DNA of 25,366 nucleotides from an uncultured bacterium (GCA_902475545.1 CABRZP010000019.1:1-25366); one strand, 5' to 3'; positions 1 to 7,571 are shown, counted from the first letter of the stretch. Program-made: numbers and translations. Notes: generated from the sequence alone by a model not told the origin.

Positions 1-71
1 TGACCTTTTGAAGCCTCTAATAACGAGCTTTTTCAGTTTTTTAAATTTACCTTTACCTTATCAAAAAATAA

Positions 72-320
72 ATAATTATATCAAAAAAAATTGCATTTAC
101 TCTTGCTGAAGTTTTAATTACATTAGGTGTTATTGGTGTTGTTGCAGCAATGACCATTCCTACTCTTATAACCAGCTATCAAAAGCATGTTGTTGAAACT
201 AAGCTTACGAAGAAAAATGGTAATACTTGGGCTTGTAAAAAAGATTGTACAAATTGTGGATATTGTACAAAATGGATTCAATTAAATGGTTGGAAAATTC
301 CAAAAGATTACCCGTGGTAA
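72..320 (+). pseudogene. Decayed type IV prepilin-like protein remnant
   Basis: The frame encodes a class III signal/prepilin N-terminus (AFTLAEVLITLGVIGVVAAM, then TIPTLI), the hydrophobic helix that anchors pilins and pseudopilins after cleavage before the Phe. It then jumps to a short cysteine-rich tail (C-x3-C-x2-C-x2-C) ending KIPKDYPW before TAA at 318-320. Two defects are visible. There is no ATG: the codon where MSKKIAFTLAE would begin is ATA at 78-80, as if the start G were mutated to A, and no Shine-Dalgarno precedes it. Also, about 80 codons remain where such proteins usually have roughly 150-250, so the globular middle seems deleted at the ETKL/TKKNG junction. These pilin-like proteins are numerous in Gastranaerophilales, so loss of one copy is plausible. 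A rare ATA/ATT start producing a mini-pilin is possible but less likely. Confidence 0.7.
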
Positions 321-322
321 GT

Positions 323-1075
323 TTATAGGTAATTTGCAAGAATATTTTTAACATAATTCTGAGTTTCTTTATATGGAGGAACTCCGGAATATTTGTCAAC
401 TGCATTTGGACCGGCATTATATGCAGCAAGAGCTAATATAATATTCCCGTTATATTTGTTTAGCATTGATTTTAGGTATTTAACTCCGCCTTCCACATTT
501 TGTGCAGGATTGTACGGGTCTTTAACGCCAAGTGATTTTGCAGTAGATGGCATCAATTGCATCAAGCCAATTGCACCAACTCTTGATTTTGCATTAGGAT
601 TAAAACCTGATTCTTGTTTTATTAATGCTTGTACAAGTTTCTCATCAACCCCATGCTTTTGAGAAACCTGATTTATCATATCTAAAATCTGAGATTTCCC
701 TGTAATCTGTTTTGGTTTAGAAAAGTCAGTTCTGGCATCATTAACCTGTTTTATAGCATTTAATAATGTCGCATTATTGATACCTGTTGCAAGGTCATCA
801 TTATCATAAATAGAACCATTTACATTTAAAGATTTTGGGTTAAGCAGCAGTGAGCCAAAATTAGTTTGAGCCGTAGATGATAAAACCTTTTCAAAAGATT
901 GAACATTATTGGCTCCGGGTGGATATATTGTATCAAGAGAACCATTTATTTCAGTTTTTTGAGGGTTCAATTGTCTTTCTACACTTTTAACATAATTATT
1001 AATTTGGGCAGTTCTTTGCATTGCTGCAGTTTTACCGCCGGAATTTAATAAACCTTGTATCATTTCAGAGAACAT
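323..1075 (-). CDS. Lytic transglycosylase, SLT domain
   Basis: 250 residues. The C-terminal half (about 125-250) is a soluble-lytic-transglycosylase (goose-lysozyme-like) domain that cleaves the MurNAc-GlcNAc bond of peptidoglycan to 1,6-anhydro ends. The catalytic Glu is E155 in IKQESGFNP, followed by the family motifs GLMQLMP (170-176) and AAYNAGP (217-223). The first 120 residues are polar, low in recognisable motifs and have no signal peptide or membrane segment, unusual for an enzyme that must reach the periplasm; it may be exported by a specialised route or used in envelope-machine assembly. The ATG is preceded by GGGAGG 12 nt upstream, and that Shine-Dalgarno has a perfect complement 72 nt further upstream in the transcript (see the regulatory entry). 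It follows queA by 109 nt on the same strand. Family call is secure; physiological role is not. Confidence 0.88.
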   Translation of the reverse strand: MFSEMIQGLLNSGGKTAAMQRTAQINNYVKSVERQLNPQKTEINGSLDTIYPPGANNVQSFEKVLSSTAQTNFGSLLLNPKSLNVNGSIYDNDDLATGINNATLLNAIKQVNDARTDFSKPKQITGKSQILDMINQVSQKHGVDEKLVQALIKQESGFNPNAKSRVGAIGLMQLMPSTAKSLGVKDPYNPAQNVEGGVKYLKSMLNKYNGNIILALAAYNAGPNAVDKYSGVPPYKETQNYVKNILANYL

Positions 1076-1085
1076 GCTCTTATAC

Positions 1086-1179
1086 TACCTCCCATTACAT
1101 TATCATTCTACTATTGAATAGAAATTAATCTATCCTCCATTTGATTTAACGATAATAATAAAAATGTCAATGGGAGGTA
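1086..1179 (-). promoter_or_regulatory. Candidate Shine-Dalgarno-sequestering hairpin
   Basis: TACCTCCCATT at 1086-1096 and AATGGGAGGTA at 1169-1179 form a perfect 11-bp inverted repeat with 72 nt between arms. In the minus-strand transcript the second arm of the hairpin contains the GGGAGG Shine-Dalgarno of the transglycosylase gene, and the first arm lies 5 nt after the queA stop codon. Pairing would hide the ribosome binding site. Ribosomes terminating at queA could disrupt it, which would couple the two genes translationally. The repeat is seen directly; the regulatory role is inference. Confidence 0.45.
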
Positions 1180-1184
1180 AAATT

Positions 1185-2228
1185 TTATTTGATTAACATG
1201 CAATCGCCATAGCTAAAAAATCTGTATTTTTGGTTGATAGCTTCCTGATATGCTTTAAAGATGAACTCTTTACCTGCTAAAGCACTGACCAGCATTAATA
1301 ATGTTGATTTTGGCAGGTGAAAATTAGTTAATAAATTATCTATTACTTTAAATTCATAAGGTGGGTAAATAAATAATTCTGAATGATCATGACATGCTTT
1401 AATGCATCCGTATTTTTGGTATGCCGTTTCAAGAGTTCTGACTGTTGTTGTTCCAACTGCAATAATTTTTTTTCCTTCGGCTTTAGCTTTGTTTATTTTA
1501 TCAGCTGCTTCTTGGGTTATTTCAAATGTTTCAGAATGCATTTTATGGTCTAAAATATTTTCGCATTTAACAGGTCTAAATGTTCCTAATCCAACATTTA
1601 GTGTTACATATACGATATCGATACCTTTATTTTTTAGTTTATTGAGGATTTCTTCTGTAAAATGTAATCCGGCGGTTGGAGCAGCAACAGAACCTTCATC
1701 TTTGGCATAAACTGTTTGATATCGATTCATATCAAATTGTTTTAATTCTTCTGTTTGTAATTTACGTTCAATATATGGAGGCAGCGGAATATTTCCAACT
1801 TCATGCAAAATATCAAACAGATTGCCGTTATAAATAAGTTCAGCAAGCCATTCCCCATCATCTTCCAGTCTTTTTACTGCTCGAACTTTTAATTTTTCAC
1901 TAACTGTTATTATTGTGTCAGGTTTTACTCTTTTTGATGGTTTTATTAAGCATGACCAATAATTATCTTCTTTTGCTTCTAGTAGGAATATTTCAATTTT
2001 AGCACCTGTGTCTTTTGTGCCATATAATCTTGCCGGTAAAACTTTAGTGTTATTAAGTACTAAAATACTATTATTATCAATATATTCAACAATGTCGAAA
2101 AAATGTTTATGCTCAAGTGTTTGTGTGTTTTTATCCAATACAAGCATTTTTGAATTTTCCCGTTTATCAGCGGGCATTTGAGCAATTAATTCTTCAGGTA
2201 ATATATAATCAAATTCCGATATATTCAT
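1185..2228 (-). CDS. queA: S-adenosylmethionine:tRNA ribosyltransferase-isomerase
   Basis: 347 residues, close to the usual 340-360. It transfers and isomerises the ribose of SAM onto 7-aminomethyl-7-deazaguanine at tRNA position 34, giving epoxyqueuosine in the queuosine pathway. Family signatures run the whole length: the opening FDYILPEELIAQMP, NNTKVLPARLYG, LPPYI, the core EGSVAAPTAGLHFTEE, and NFHLPKSTLLMLVSALAG near the C-terminus. The ATG is preceded by AAAGGA at a good spacing. It lies just downstream of the yidC terminator, so it either has its own promoter or depends on read-through. No other queuosine gene is in the window. Confidence 0.97.
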   Translation of the reverse strand: MNISEFDYILPEELIAQMPADKRENSKMLVLDKNTQTLEHKHFFDIVEYIDNNSILVLNNTKVLPARLYGTKDTGAKIEIFLLEAKEDNYWSCLIKPSKRVKPDTIITVSEKLKVRAVKRLEDDGEWLAELIYNGNLFDILHEVGNIPLPPYIERKLQTEELKQFDMNRYQTVYAKDEGSVAAPTAGLHFTEEILNKLKNKGIDIVYVTLNVGLGTFRPVKCENILDHKMHSETFEITQEAADKINKAKAEGKKIIAVGTTTVRTLETAYQKYGCIKACHDHSELFIYPPYEFKVIDNLLTNFHLPKSTLLMLVSALAGKEFIFKAYQEAINQKYRFFSYGDCMLIK

Positions 2229-2256
2229 TTTTAATCCTTTTTGTTATCTATATAAA

Positions 2257-2285
2257 ACAACCCCAATTTATTAAATCGGAGTTGT
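2257..2285 (-). terminator. Intrinsic terminator after yidC
   Basis: Arms 2257-2269 and 2273-2285 pair over 13 positions on the minus strand (two G-U pairs) with a 3-nt loop, followed by a short T run (TTTTATAT). It sits 23 nt after the yidC stop codon and before queA. On the plus strand the two G-U pairs become mismatches and there is no T run, so it is orientation-specific. Confidence 0.75.
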
Positions 2286-2308
2286 CTTATTGTTATTCTG
2301 CTTAAATT

Positions 2309-3406
2309 TTATTTTTCTTGAACTTTTTTAGCATTTTTTAATTCATCATCTCCAACAGATTCTTTTTTCTTATTTTGTTCAGCATCGATTTGTTTATTTA
2401 TAACAACTGTTTGGATAATTTGGATAATATTACTTGTAATCAAGTATAATAATACACCTGCCGGAATTGGGATTATTACAAATGTTGCAATAATCATAAG
2501 AGGCATGAATGTTCCCATTGATTTTTGAAGTGCCTGTTGAGTAGGATCTGAAGATTCAGTTTTTGTCATTGCCATCATTATTTTTTGAGAAATAAACATA
2601 GTTATGGCGAATAATAAAATTAGTGCTATAACATCCCAATGAAGTGTTTTATTAACCGGTACTGTAGGAACAGTTGCTGTTAAAATACCTTTATCAAGAT
2701 TTTCTTCATCTCTTACAAATGTTATTGTTTCATTTTCTCTTAAGTTACTATTGGTAACAGTAAGATCTGCTTTCTGAATTTTATTAAGTTGGTCAAATTT
2801 TAATTTATTAAAGTGATTAAGACTTACATTAAGAACAACATCTTTACCTGGTTCTAATTCTCCAACAATTTCAACTGCATTAGCCGGATCATCAACTTTT
2901 ACATTTTTTAGGATTTCATCCGGTAAGTAAATTGTTGCGGAATTACCAAGAACGAATTTATCACCTTTTGCAGCTCCCAGAGCTCCGTTTTCAGAGATTC
3001 CTGCAGTAGCTCTCATTGTTGTGGCCAAGCTTTTTACAAAAAGAAAGTGCTGATCGCCTGCTACTTGAATAAACTGAGGACTTATTAAAGCTGAGTATAA
3101 TAAGATAAATATTGGCATTTGAATTAATAAAGGTAAACAGCCGCCCATTGGGTTAAATTTGTGTTCTTTGTAAAATTCCATCATTTTTTGCTGCATAACC
3201 TGCGGATTGCTTTGATATCTATCTTGAATAGCTTTCATTTTTGGTTGAAGTGACTGCATCATTTTCATAGAACGCTGCTGCTGTACATTTAAATGCCACA
3301 TAGCTGCACGTACAATTATTGTTAATAGAATGATTGCTAAGCCATAATTACCAACAAATTTAGCTAATAAACTTAAAAACTTTATAGTTAAAGTAATAAA
3401 ATCCAC
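2309..3406 (-). CDS. yidC: Membrane protein insertase YidC/Oxa1/Alb3, cyanobacterial-like
   Basis: 365 residues. Integrates and folds inner-membrane proteins, alone or with SecYEG. The first hydrophobic segment (about 20-36) carries the conserved groove arginine R33 in TIIVRAAMW, followed by a charged cytoplasmic hairpin (about 45-85) and a second segment (LPLLIQMPIFILLYSALISP, 91-110). Residues about 115-255 form a polar, beta-rich insert facing the periplasm, then LHWDVIALILLF and two more segments, ending in a lysine-rich tail that may contact the ribosome. An insert leading into a HWD-type segment matches what I recall of cyanobacterial YidC and differs from the N-terminal periplasmic domain of Proteobacteria. 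The start is GTG at 3404-3406, preceded by GAGGG. It is not next to rnpA/rpmH, its common neighbours. Confidence 0.95.
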   Translation of the reverse strand: MDFITLTIKFLSLLAKFVGNYGLAIILLTIIVRAAMWHLNVQQQRSMKMMQSLQPKMKAIQDRYQSNPQVMQQKMMEFYKEHKFNPMGGCLPLLIQMPIFILLYSALISPQFIQVAGDQHFLFVKSLATTMRATAGISENGALGAAKGDKFVLGNSATIYLPDEILKNVKVDDPANAVEIVGELEPGKDVVLNVSLNHFNKLKFDQLNKIQKADLTVTNSNLRENETITFVRDEENLDKGILTATVPTVPVNKTLHWDVIALILLFAITMFISQKIMMAMTKTESSDPTQQALQKSMGTFMPLMIIATFVIIPIPAGVLLYLITSNIIQIIQTVVINKQIDAEQNKKKESVGDDELKNAKKVQEK

Positions 3407-3471
3407 TTTTTATATCCCTCATCTAAAATAATACTATATCCTACACTTATATTATTATGTCGGACAGGGGT

Positions 3472-3500
3472 ATCGTATCATAAGCACTATGAATTATCAA
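3472..3500 (-). promoter_or_regulatory. Candidate sigma70 promoter for yidC
   Basis: On the minus strand TTGATA (3495-3500), a 17-nt spacer, then TACGAT (3472-3477). This would give a leader of about 60 nt before the GTG start of yidC. It lies downstream of the tRNA terminator, where yidC needs its own promoter. Only the -35 is close to consensus. Confidence 0.35.
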
Positions 3501-3559
3501 GCAATTGTAAAACAAATAGAAAAGTGTAACAAATCATAGTATTAGTTAATAAAATAATA

Positions 3560-3588
3560 AAAAGACCTGTATAAACAGGTCTTTTTTG
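3560..3588 (-). terminator. Intrinsic terminator of the tRNA-Pro unit
   Basis: AAAAGACCTGT (3560-3570) pairs with ACAGGTCTTTT (3575-3585) around a 4-nt loop, with T runs in both directions. It begins 5 nt beyond the encoded CCA end of the minus-strand tRNA and so ends that transcript. Symmetry would let it work on both strands. Confidence 0.85.
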
Positions 3589-3592
3589 TAAA

Positions 3593-3669
3593 TGGTCGGG
3601 ATGACACGATTTGAACGTGCGACCCCCTCGTCCCAAGCGAGGTGCGCTACCAAGCTGCGCTACATCCCG
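3593..3669 (-). tRNA. tRNA-Pro(UGG)
   Basis: A complete 77-nt cloverleaf on the minus strand. The acceptor stem CGGGATG/CATCCCG is perfect, with discriminator A and a genomically encoded CCA (3593-3595). The D arm contains AGCGCAGCTTGGTAGCGC. The anticodon stem CCTCG/CGAGG encloses the loop CTTGGGA, giving anticodon UGG (proline). The T arm is GCACG-TTCAAAT-CGTGT. It is a single-gene unit between its own promoter and terminator. Confidence 0.97.
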
Positions 3670-3712
3670 TTATATTCGACTATCAGATGTTTGCCTTTCA
3701 GCGAACAAATTC

Positions 3713-3741
3713 AGTTTAAAATAAAAAAAATGAAACGTCAA
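3713..3741 (-). promoter_or_regulatory. Promoter of the tRNA-Pro gene
   Basis: On the minus strand TTGACG (3736-3741), exactly 17 nt, then TAAACT (3713-3718). Transcription would begin near 3706, about 37 nt before the mature tRNA 5' end, leaving a leader for RNase P to remove. The -35 is a five-of-six match. Confidence 0.55.
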
Positions 3742-3794
3742 GCATTTTTTTTGATATTTACATTTTTAAATATTTTATATTTTCCGTAATTATA

Positions 3795-3803
3795 TGCTAT
3801 GAT
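3795..3803 (+). promoter_or_regulatory. Extended -10 promoter, probably leaderless
   Basis: TGCTATGAT is an extended -10 element (TGn plus TATGAT, 3798-3803). There is no convincing -35 at the expected spacing, as is common for extended -10 promoters. The predicted start of transcription (about 3810) is only about 3 nt before the ATG at 3813, and no Shine-Dalgarno precedes that ATG. Confidence 0.45.
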
Positions 3804-3812
3804 TAACATATT

Positions 3813-4484
3813 ATGGTTAGACTAATAAATAAAAATAATCTAAAACAGATAACTGATGCACTCTATTTTGTAATGCATATTCAAGAATATTTTACTCATA
3901 TTGCTGAGTTTAATAATCCGGGTATTACTCCTTGTATATATGCAATGTGGCATCAAAATCAATTCTGTGTTTATGGGTTACCGGATAAAGGAAATGTAAA
4001 TATTCTTATTAGTAATTCTTTAGACGGTGAAATTATTTCAAAAATTGTTGAAAAAATGGGTTTTCAGACGTGTCGGGGTTCGTCTAATAGAAAAGGATCT
4101 GTGTCTGCAACCTTAAAAATGATTTCAAAATTAAGAAATGGTGAAAATATAGCAATAATGGTTGATGGCCCAAGAGGTCCGTTGCATAAAGTGAAATCAG
4201 GAGCTATTATGTTAGCCAGAGAAGCCAATGTTCCAATTGTTCCAATTCATTGGTATTCTGATAATCTAACTTTTGTTAAATTCCCGTCTTGGGATACTAT
4301 GACCTCGCCATTAGGACCATGCTGGCTTGTTAATGTGTATGGTGAACCTATTTATACGGAAGGTAAAACCGATGAACAGGTAGCTGATGAAATTAGAAAT
4401 TCATTATTTGAATTAGAAAAAATAGCACCTGAAAAATTTAAAGAGGCAAAGAAGTTAAAATTATGGAAAAAGCAAAACAGATAA
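3813..4484 (+). CDS. DUF374 lysophospholipid acyltransferase-like protein
   Basis: 223 residues, the usual size for the DUF374 (COG2121) group, distantly related to LpxL/LpxM and PlsC acyltransferases. Visible signatures are AMWHQNQF (acyltransferase His in a WH motif), SNSLDGEII, CRGSSNRKGSV and MVDGPRGPLHKVKSGA. Members are thought to acylate a lipid or lipid A-like glycolipid at the inner membrane; the substrate is not predictable here. The opening residues are weakly hydrophobic with no clear membrane anchor. It opens a chain of plus-strand envelope genes and overlaps the next gene by 22 nt. No Shine-Dalgarno precedes the ATG; a -10 box ends 9 nt before it. A later in-frame Met (residue 21) also lacks a clear ribosome binding site. 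Confidence 0.85.
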   Translation: MVRLINKNNLKQITDALYFVMHIQEYFTHIAEFNNPGITPCIYAMWHQNQFCVYGLPDKGNVNILISNSLDGEIISKIVEKMGFQTCRGSSNRKGSVSATLKMISKLRNGENIAIMVDGPRGPLHKVKSGAIMLAREANVPIVPIHWYSDNLTFVKFPSWDTMTSPLGPCWLVNVYGEPIYTEGKTDEQVADEIRNSLFELEKIAPEKFKEAKKLKLWKKQNR

Positions 4485-5290
4485 CAATTTCAATGCTTCA
4501 AATGTCTTCTGTTATTGGTGATGTTGAAGCAAATATCAACAAAGTTACAACTTTATTAAATGATAATACATTGAATAATACTGATGTACTTGTATTGCCT
4601 GAAGTTTGGACTGTTGGCTGGTCATGCAAAAATTTTCAAAAAACAGCTCAAAATATTGAAAATAGCAGTGTAATTTCTTTTTTATCAGAGATTGCAAAAA
4701 AATATAATACTAATATAATTGGCGGAAGTTTCATAACTGAAAATAACGGATTATATTATAATACCTGTCCGGTAATAGATAGAAACGGTAAGTTAGTTGC
4801 TACGTATTCTAAAAATCATCTGTATTCATATTATGGTTGTGATGAAGGAAAATTTATTACTGTAGGTGAATCTCCAGTGATTGTTGATTTAGATGGCATA
4901 AGTTTTGGGTTGTCTATATGCTATGATATAAGATTCCCTGAATTATACAGAGCTTATAGAAAAGCAGGTGCTGATATTTTAGTTAATTGTGCAGCATGGG
5001 GTTCTCAAAAACCTATTCCATGGGAAGTTATGACAAAATCAAGAGCAGTAGAAAATCAGTGTTACATGATTGCATTAACTCAATGTGGTTACATAGAAAA
5101 TGGAGAATATAATCTTGGAGAATCCCGAATTATTGATTACAAGGGCGAAGAAATTGCTTCAATTTCTGAAAATGAGGGGATTGTTTCTGCTGAAATTTTA
5201 CTTAATGATATGTATGAATTTAGAGATAAATGTACTATATTAAATGATATTAAAGAAAATTATGAGGTAAAGCTTTTATGCGTAAAATAA
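4463..5290 (+). CDS. Nitrilase-superfamily amidase (omega-amidase/Nit2-like)
   Basis: 275 residues, a complete carbon-nitrogen hydrolase domain. The catalytic triad is visible: E47 in LPEVW, K117 in TYSKNHLYSYY, and nucleophile C153 in SICYDIRFPELYR. The last motif and the overall size fit the Nit2/omega-amidase branch, which deamidates alpha-ketoglutaramate or alpha-ketosuccinamate made by glutamine or asparagine transaminases. A role in repair of deaminated glutathione is an alternative within the same family. No signal peptide, so cytosolic. It overlaps the acyltransferase gene by 22 nt and the carboxypeptidase gene by 13 nt, implying one transcript and translational coupling. The start at 4463 gives the expected N-terminal strand ITISMLQM, although its Shine-Dalgarno is weak. 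Confidence 0.88.
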   Translation: MEKAKQITISMLQMSSVIGDVEANINKVTTLLNDNTLNNTDVLVLPEVWTVGWSCKNFQKTAQNIENSSVISFLSEIAKKYNTNIIGGSFITENNGLYYNTCPVIDRNGKLVATYSKNHLYSYYGCDEGKFITVGESPVIVDLDGISFGLSICYDIRFPELYRAYRKAGADILVNCAAWGSQKPIPWEVMTKSRAVENQCYMIALTQCGYIENGEYNLGESRIIDYKGEEIASISENEGIVSAEILLNDMYEFRDKCTILNDIKENYEVKLLCVK

Positions 5291-6630
5291 TAATATTTTT
5301 ATTTCTTGTTTGTATTTCAGTAACTCAAGCTATTGCTGATCCTTTATCAAAAACAATAAATTCATTGAATATAAATAAAAGTGCTATTTCGGTTTCAGTA
5401 AAAGAAGTTGAAACTGGAAATTTAATTTATTCGCTCAATGAAAATGCTCCTATGATACCTGCTTCAACTCTTAAGCTCGTTACATCTTCAGCTGCAGCAG
5501 ATTGTTTAGGCGATGATTACAATTTTTCGACTAAATTATATAAGAGTACAAATAATGATTTATATTTGGTTCTTGGGGCTGATCCGTTTCTTATATCAGG
5601 TGATTTAGCACAATTGATAGAAACTGCAAAAAATAAAAATATACTTGAACCCAAAAATATTTATATTGTAGATTCAGTATTTGATAATGTTGAGTGGGGT
5701 GAAGGCTGGCAATGGGATGATGATTTAAATCCTTTGATGCCAAAATTTAGTGCTTACAACCTTGATGATAATATGTTAAAAATTGAGGTTACTCCTAATA
5801 TTAACAATACTCCGGCATCAATAGTTGTTAAACCTTTTTATCCGCTTACATTTATGAATTTGGTTAATACAGATATCACTTCAGCTAATAATGTAAAATT
5901 AAACAGAAATAACAGTATTTCTCCAAATATATTAAATGTTTCGGGTACAATTTCTAAAACTCAAACTTTTAAAATTCCGGTAAATAATCAAAAAAGATAT
6001 TTTATTTTAAGATTGGAAGATGTAATTCATTCTAAAAAGTTGGAATATGCTTCCGGTATAAAAACTTCGCAATTACCTAAAGATAATATTTATTTAGTTG
6101 ATGAAGTTAATCATGATATTTCTCAGGCATTACATGTAATTATAAAAAACAGTAATAATCTTACAGCAGAAACTCTTTTTAAATTAGCCGGAGCTGTATA
6201 TGCAAATGGACAGGGAAATATTGAAAATTCTTTGAATATGCTAAAAGATTATCAGCAAAAAAACAATTTACTTTCAGATGATATTAAAATTGTTGATGGC
6301 AGTGGTGTTTCAAAAAATAATATTATGACTGCTGATTATATGACCAAATTCCTTGTATTTAAAGCTAATTCTAAGGATTTTGAAACCTTTAAAACATATT
6401 TACCTACCGCAGGTGAAGGTACCTTAAAGAACAGAATGTTGTATTTTAAAGGTAACCTTAGAGCAAAAACAGGAACTTTATCTGATGCCAGTGCTATTGC
6501 CGGTTATATAACCTCAAGAAAAGGAAAAGTTTATGCATTTGATATAATGATTAATGATGCCAAAACACTTCCTGCAGATAAAAAAAATATAGAAGAACAA
6601 ATTCTTCGTCAAATTTATGTAAATTACTAA
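5278..6630 (+). CDS. dacB: D-alanyl-D-alanine carboxypeptidase/endopeptidase, PBP4 type
   Basis: 450 residues with a Sec signal peptide (about 1-20: MRKIIIFLFLVC, cleavage after AIA). All three penicillin-binding active-site motifs are present: S63-T-L-K66, S345-K-N347 within VDGSGVSKNN, and K397-T-G in LRAKTGTLSDA. This matches the PBP4/DacB (peptidase S13) class, which trims the terminal D-Ala and cuts DD-crosslinks in periplasmic peptidoglycan. The roughly 280 residues between motifs 1 and 2 hold the extra domains typical of this class. The ATG overlaps the preceding amidase by 13 nt and is preceded by GAGGTAA. Peptidoglycan chemistry here pairs functionally with the lytic transglycosylase at the left end of the window. 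Confidence 0.95.
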   Translation: MRKIIIFLFLVCISVTQAIADPLSKTINSLNINKSAISVSVKEVETGNLIYSLNENAPMIPASTLKLVTSSAAADCLGDDYNFSTKLYKSTNNDLYLVLGADPFLISGDLAQLIETAKNKNILEPKNIYIVDSVFDNVEWGEGWQWDDDLNPLMPKFSAYNLDDNMLKIEVTPNINNTPASIVVKPFYPLTFMNLVNTDITSANNVKLNRNNSISPNILNVSGTISKTQTFKIPVNNQKRYFILRLEDVIHSKKLEYASGIKTSQLPKDNIYLVDEVNHDISQALHVIIKNSNNLTAETLFKLAGAVYANGQGNIENSLNMLKDYQQKNNLLSDDIKIVDGSGVSKNNIMTADYMTKFLVFKANSKDFETFKTYLPTAGEGTLKNRMLYFKGNLRAKTGTLSDASAIAGYITSRKGKVYAFDIMINDAKTLPADKKNIEEQILRQIYVNY

Positions 6631-6652
6631 TCAAATGAAAAGGAGTACAAAT

Positions 6653-7528
6653 ATGTACGAACCGGAGTTTACGGTTATAACACCAACCTATAATATAGTA
6701 GAAAATAATCAGGCAGATGATTTTACGTTATTAATAAATCTTTTGGATAAACAAACTTATCCGTATATCGAACATCTTATTATTGATAATGCATCTACAG
6801 ATGAAACAGTTACCTTACTGAAAGAATATAAAAATTCCGGTTTTATTAATTTCTTTTCAGAGCCGGATAGAGGTAAATTTAATGCGATGAATAAAGGGCT
6901 GATGAGAGCCAAAGGTAAGTATGTATCATTTATAAGTTGTGATGATTTTTACCATGACATTACTGCAATTGCTGATATTGTAAATCTTATGGAAGCAGAA
7001 GATGCAGATTTTTGTTTCTTCCCATCATATTGTATTCATCCGGAGGGATTTGTATTCCAATTTGTTCCTGCAATATTAAATACATTTCAGGTTTCACCAT
7101 GCCCGCGTCAAGCAATGGTGTTTAAAAGAAGTGTCCTTGATGAACTTCATGGTTTTGATGAAAAATTTAAGTTGTTAGCAGATTATGATTTAATAATTAG
7201 GCTTATTCTTAATAATTATAAGGGAATTTATTTCGAAAGTAATGTTATTACATATAAATTAGGAGAGCAAATTACAAAATTTAATGTGCAAAGTGAGGCT
7301 GAATGTAATCATATATTTTATAAAAATTATAAACCTCTGTATCCGCTTTCTGATGAAGCACTTAATCGAATGGTTAAAATTTCAGAGATACCAAAACCGT
7401 TGTTGGATAAGTTAGCAACACGATTCCCGGCTGAAGATAGGGAACTGTTCTTTGAAAGATATGAAGAAATGTACAATATGCGTGTGGAAGCTCAAAATTC
7501 AATGAGGGATCAAAATAGAAGAAGATAA
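6653..7528 (+). CDS. Family 2 glycosyltransferase
   Basis: 291 residues from the preferred ATG at 6653, which has AAGGAG at 6640-6645 with a 7-nt spacer. An in-frame ATG at 6635 would add six residues but places the Shine-Dalgarno inside the gene, so I reject it. GT-A fold motifs: FTVITPTYN at the N-terminus, HLIIDNASTDET, SEPDRGKFNAMNKGL, the metal/nucleotide-sugar motif ISCDDFYHD in place of DxD, and an acceptor-side segment RQAMVFKRS followed by GFDEKFKLLADYDLIIRL. No membrane segments. It probably adds a sugar to a surface polysaccharide or lipid-linked glycan; donor and acceptor cannot be read from the sequence. It follows dacB closely and ends the first plus-strand chain. Confidence 0.9.
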   Translation: MYEPEFTVITPTYNIVENNQADDFTLLINLLDKQTYPYIEHLIIDNASTDETVTLLKEYKNSGFINFFSEPDRGKFNAMNKGLMRAKGKYVSFISCDDFYHDITAIADIVNLMEAEDADFCFFPSYCIHPEGFVFQFVPAILNTFQVSPCPRQAMVFKRSVLDELHGFDEKFKLLADYDLIIRLILNNYKGIYFESNVITYKLGEQITKFNVQSEAECNHIFYKNYKPLYPLSDEALNRMVKISEIPKPLLDKLATRFPAEDRELFFERYEEMYNMRVEAQNSMRDQNRRR

Positions 7529-7543
7529 TTACTTGTAATATAT

Positions 7544-7571
7544 TTGCAAAATATATTTTCAAGCTTATAAT
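7544..7571 (+). promoter_or_regulatory. Promoter of the Gfo/Idh-pgsA-trmL-nnrD operon
   Basis: TTGCAA (7544-7549), a 16-nt spacer and a perfect TATAAT (7566-7571). Transcription would start near 7578, leaving a leader of about 34 nt before the ATG at 7612. The -35 falls inside a short AT-rich inverted repeat (7537-7545/7549-7557). Confidence 0.6.

Noticed and set aside
393..662. Plus-strand open frame of 89 codons opposite the transglycosylase gene
   Set aside because: It is antisense to a strongly conserved SLT domain, has no ribosome binding site, and its composition mirrors the real gene.
1402..1710. Plus-strand open frame of 102 codons, partly hydrophobic
   Set aside because: It lies entirely opposite conserved queA motifs; the hydrophobic look comes from reading AT-rich complement.
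3592..3789. Plus-strand frame beginning MVGMTRFERATPSS
   Set aside because: It reads through the complement of tRNA-Pro; this peptide is a well-known artefact of tRNA antisense translation.
6635..6652. Earlier ATG as the start of the glycosyltransferase
   Set aside because: The AAGGAG site lies between this ATG and the one at 6653 with ideal spacing to the latter, and the extra residues precede the normal N-terminal strand.
7537..7557. Inverted repeat AATATATTT/AAATATATT as a terminator after the glycosyltransferase
   Set aside because: The stem is all A-T with a 3-nt loop and lacks a proper T run, and it overlaps the -35 of a better-supported promoter.
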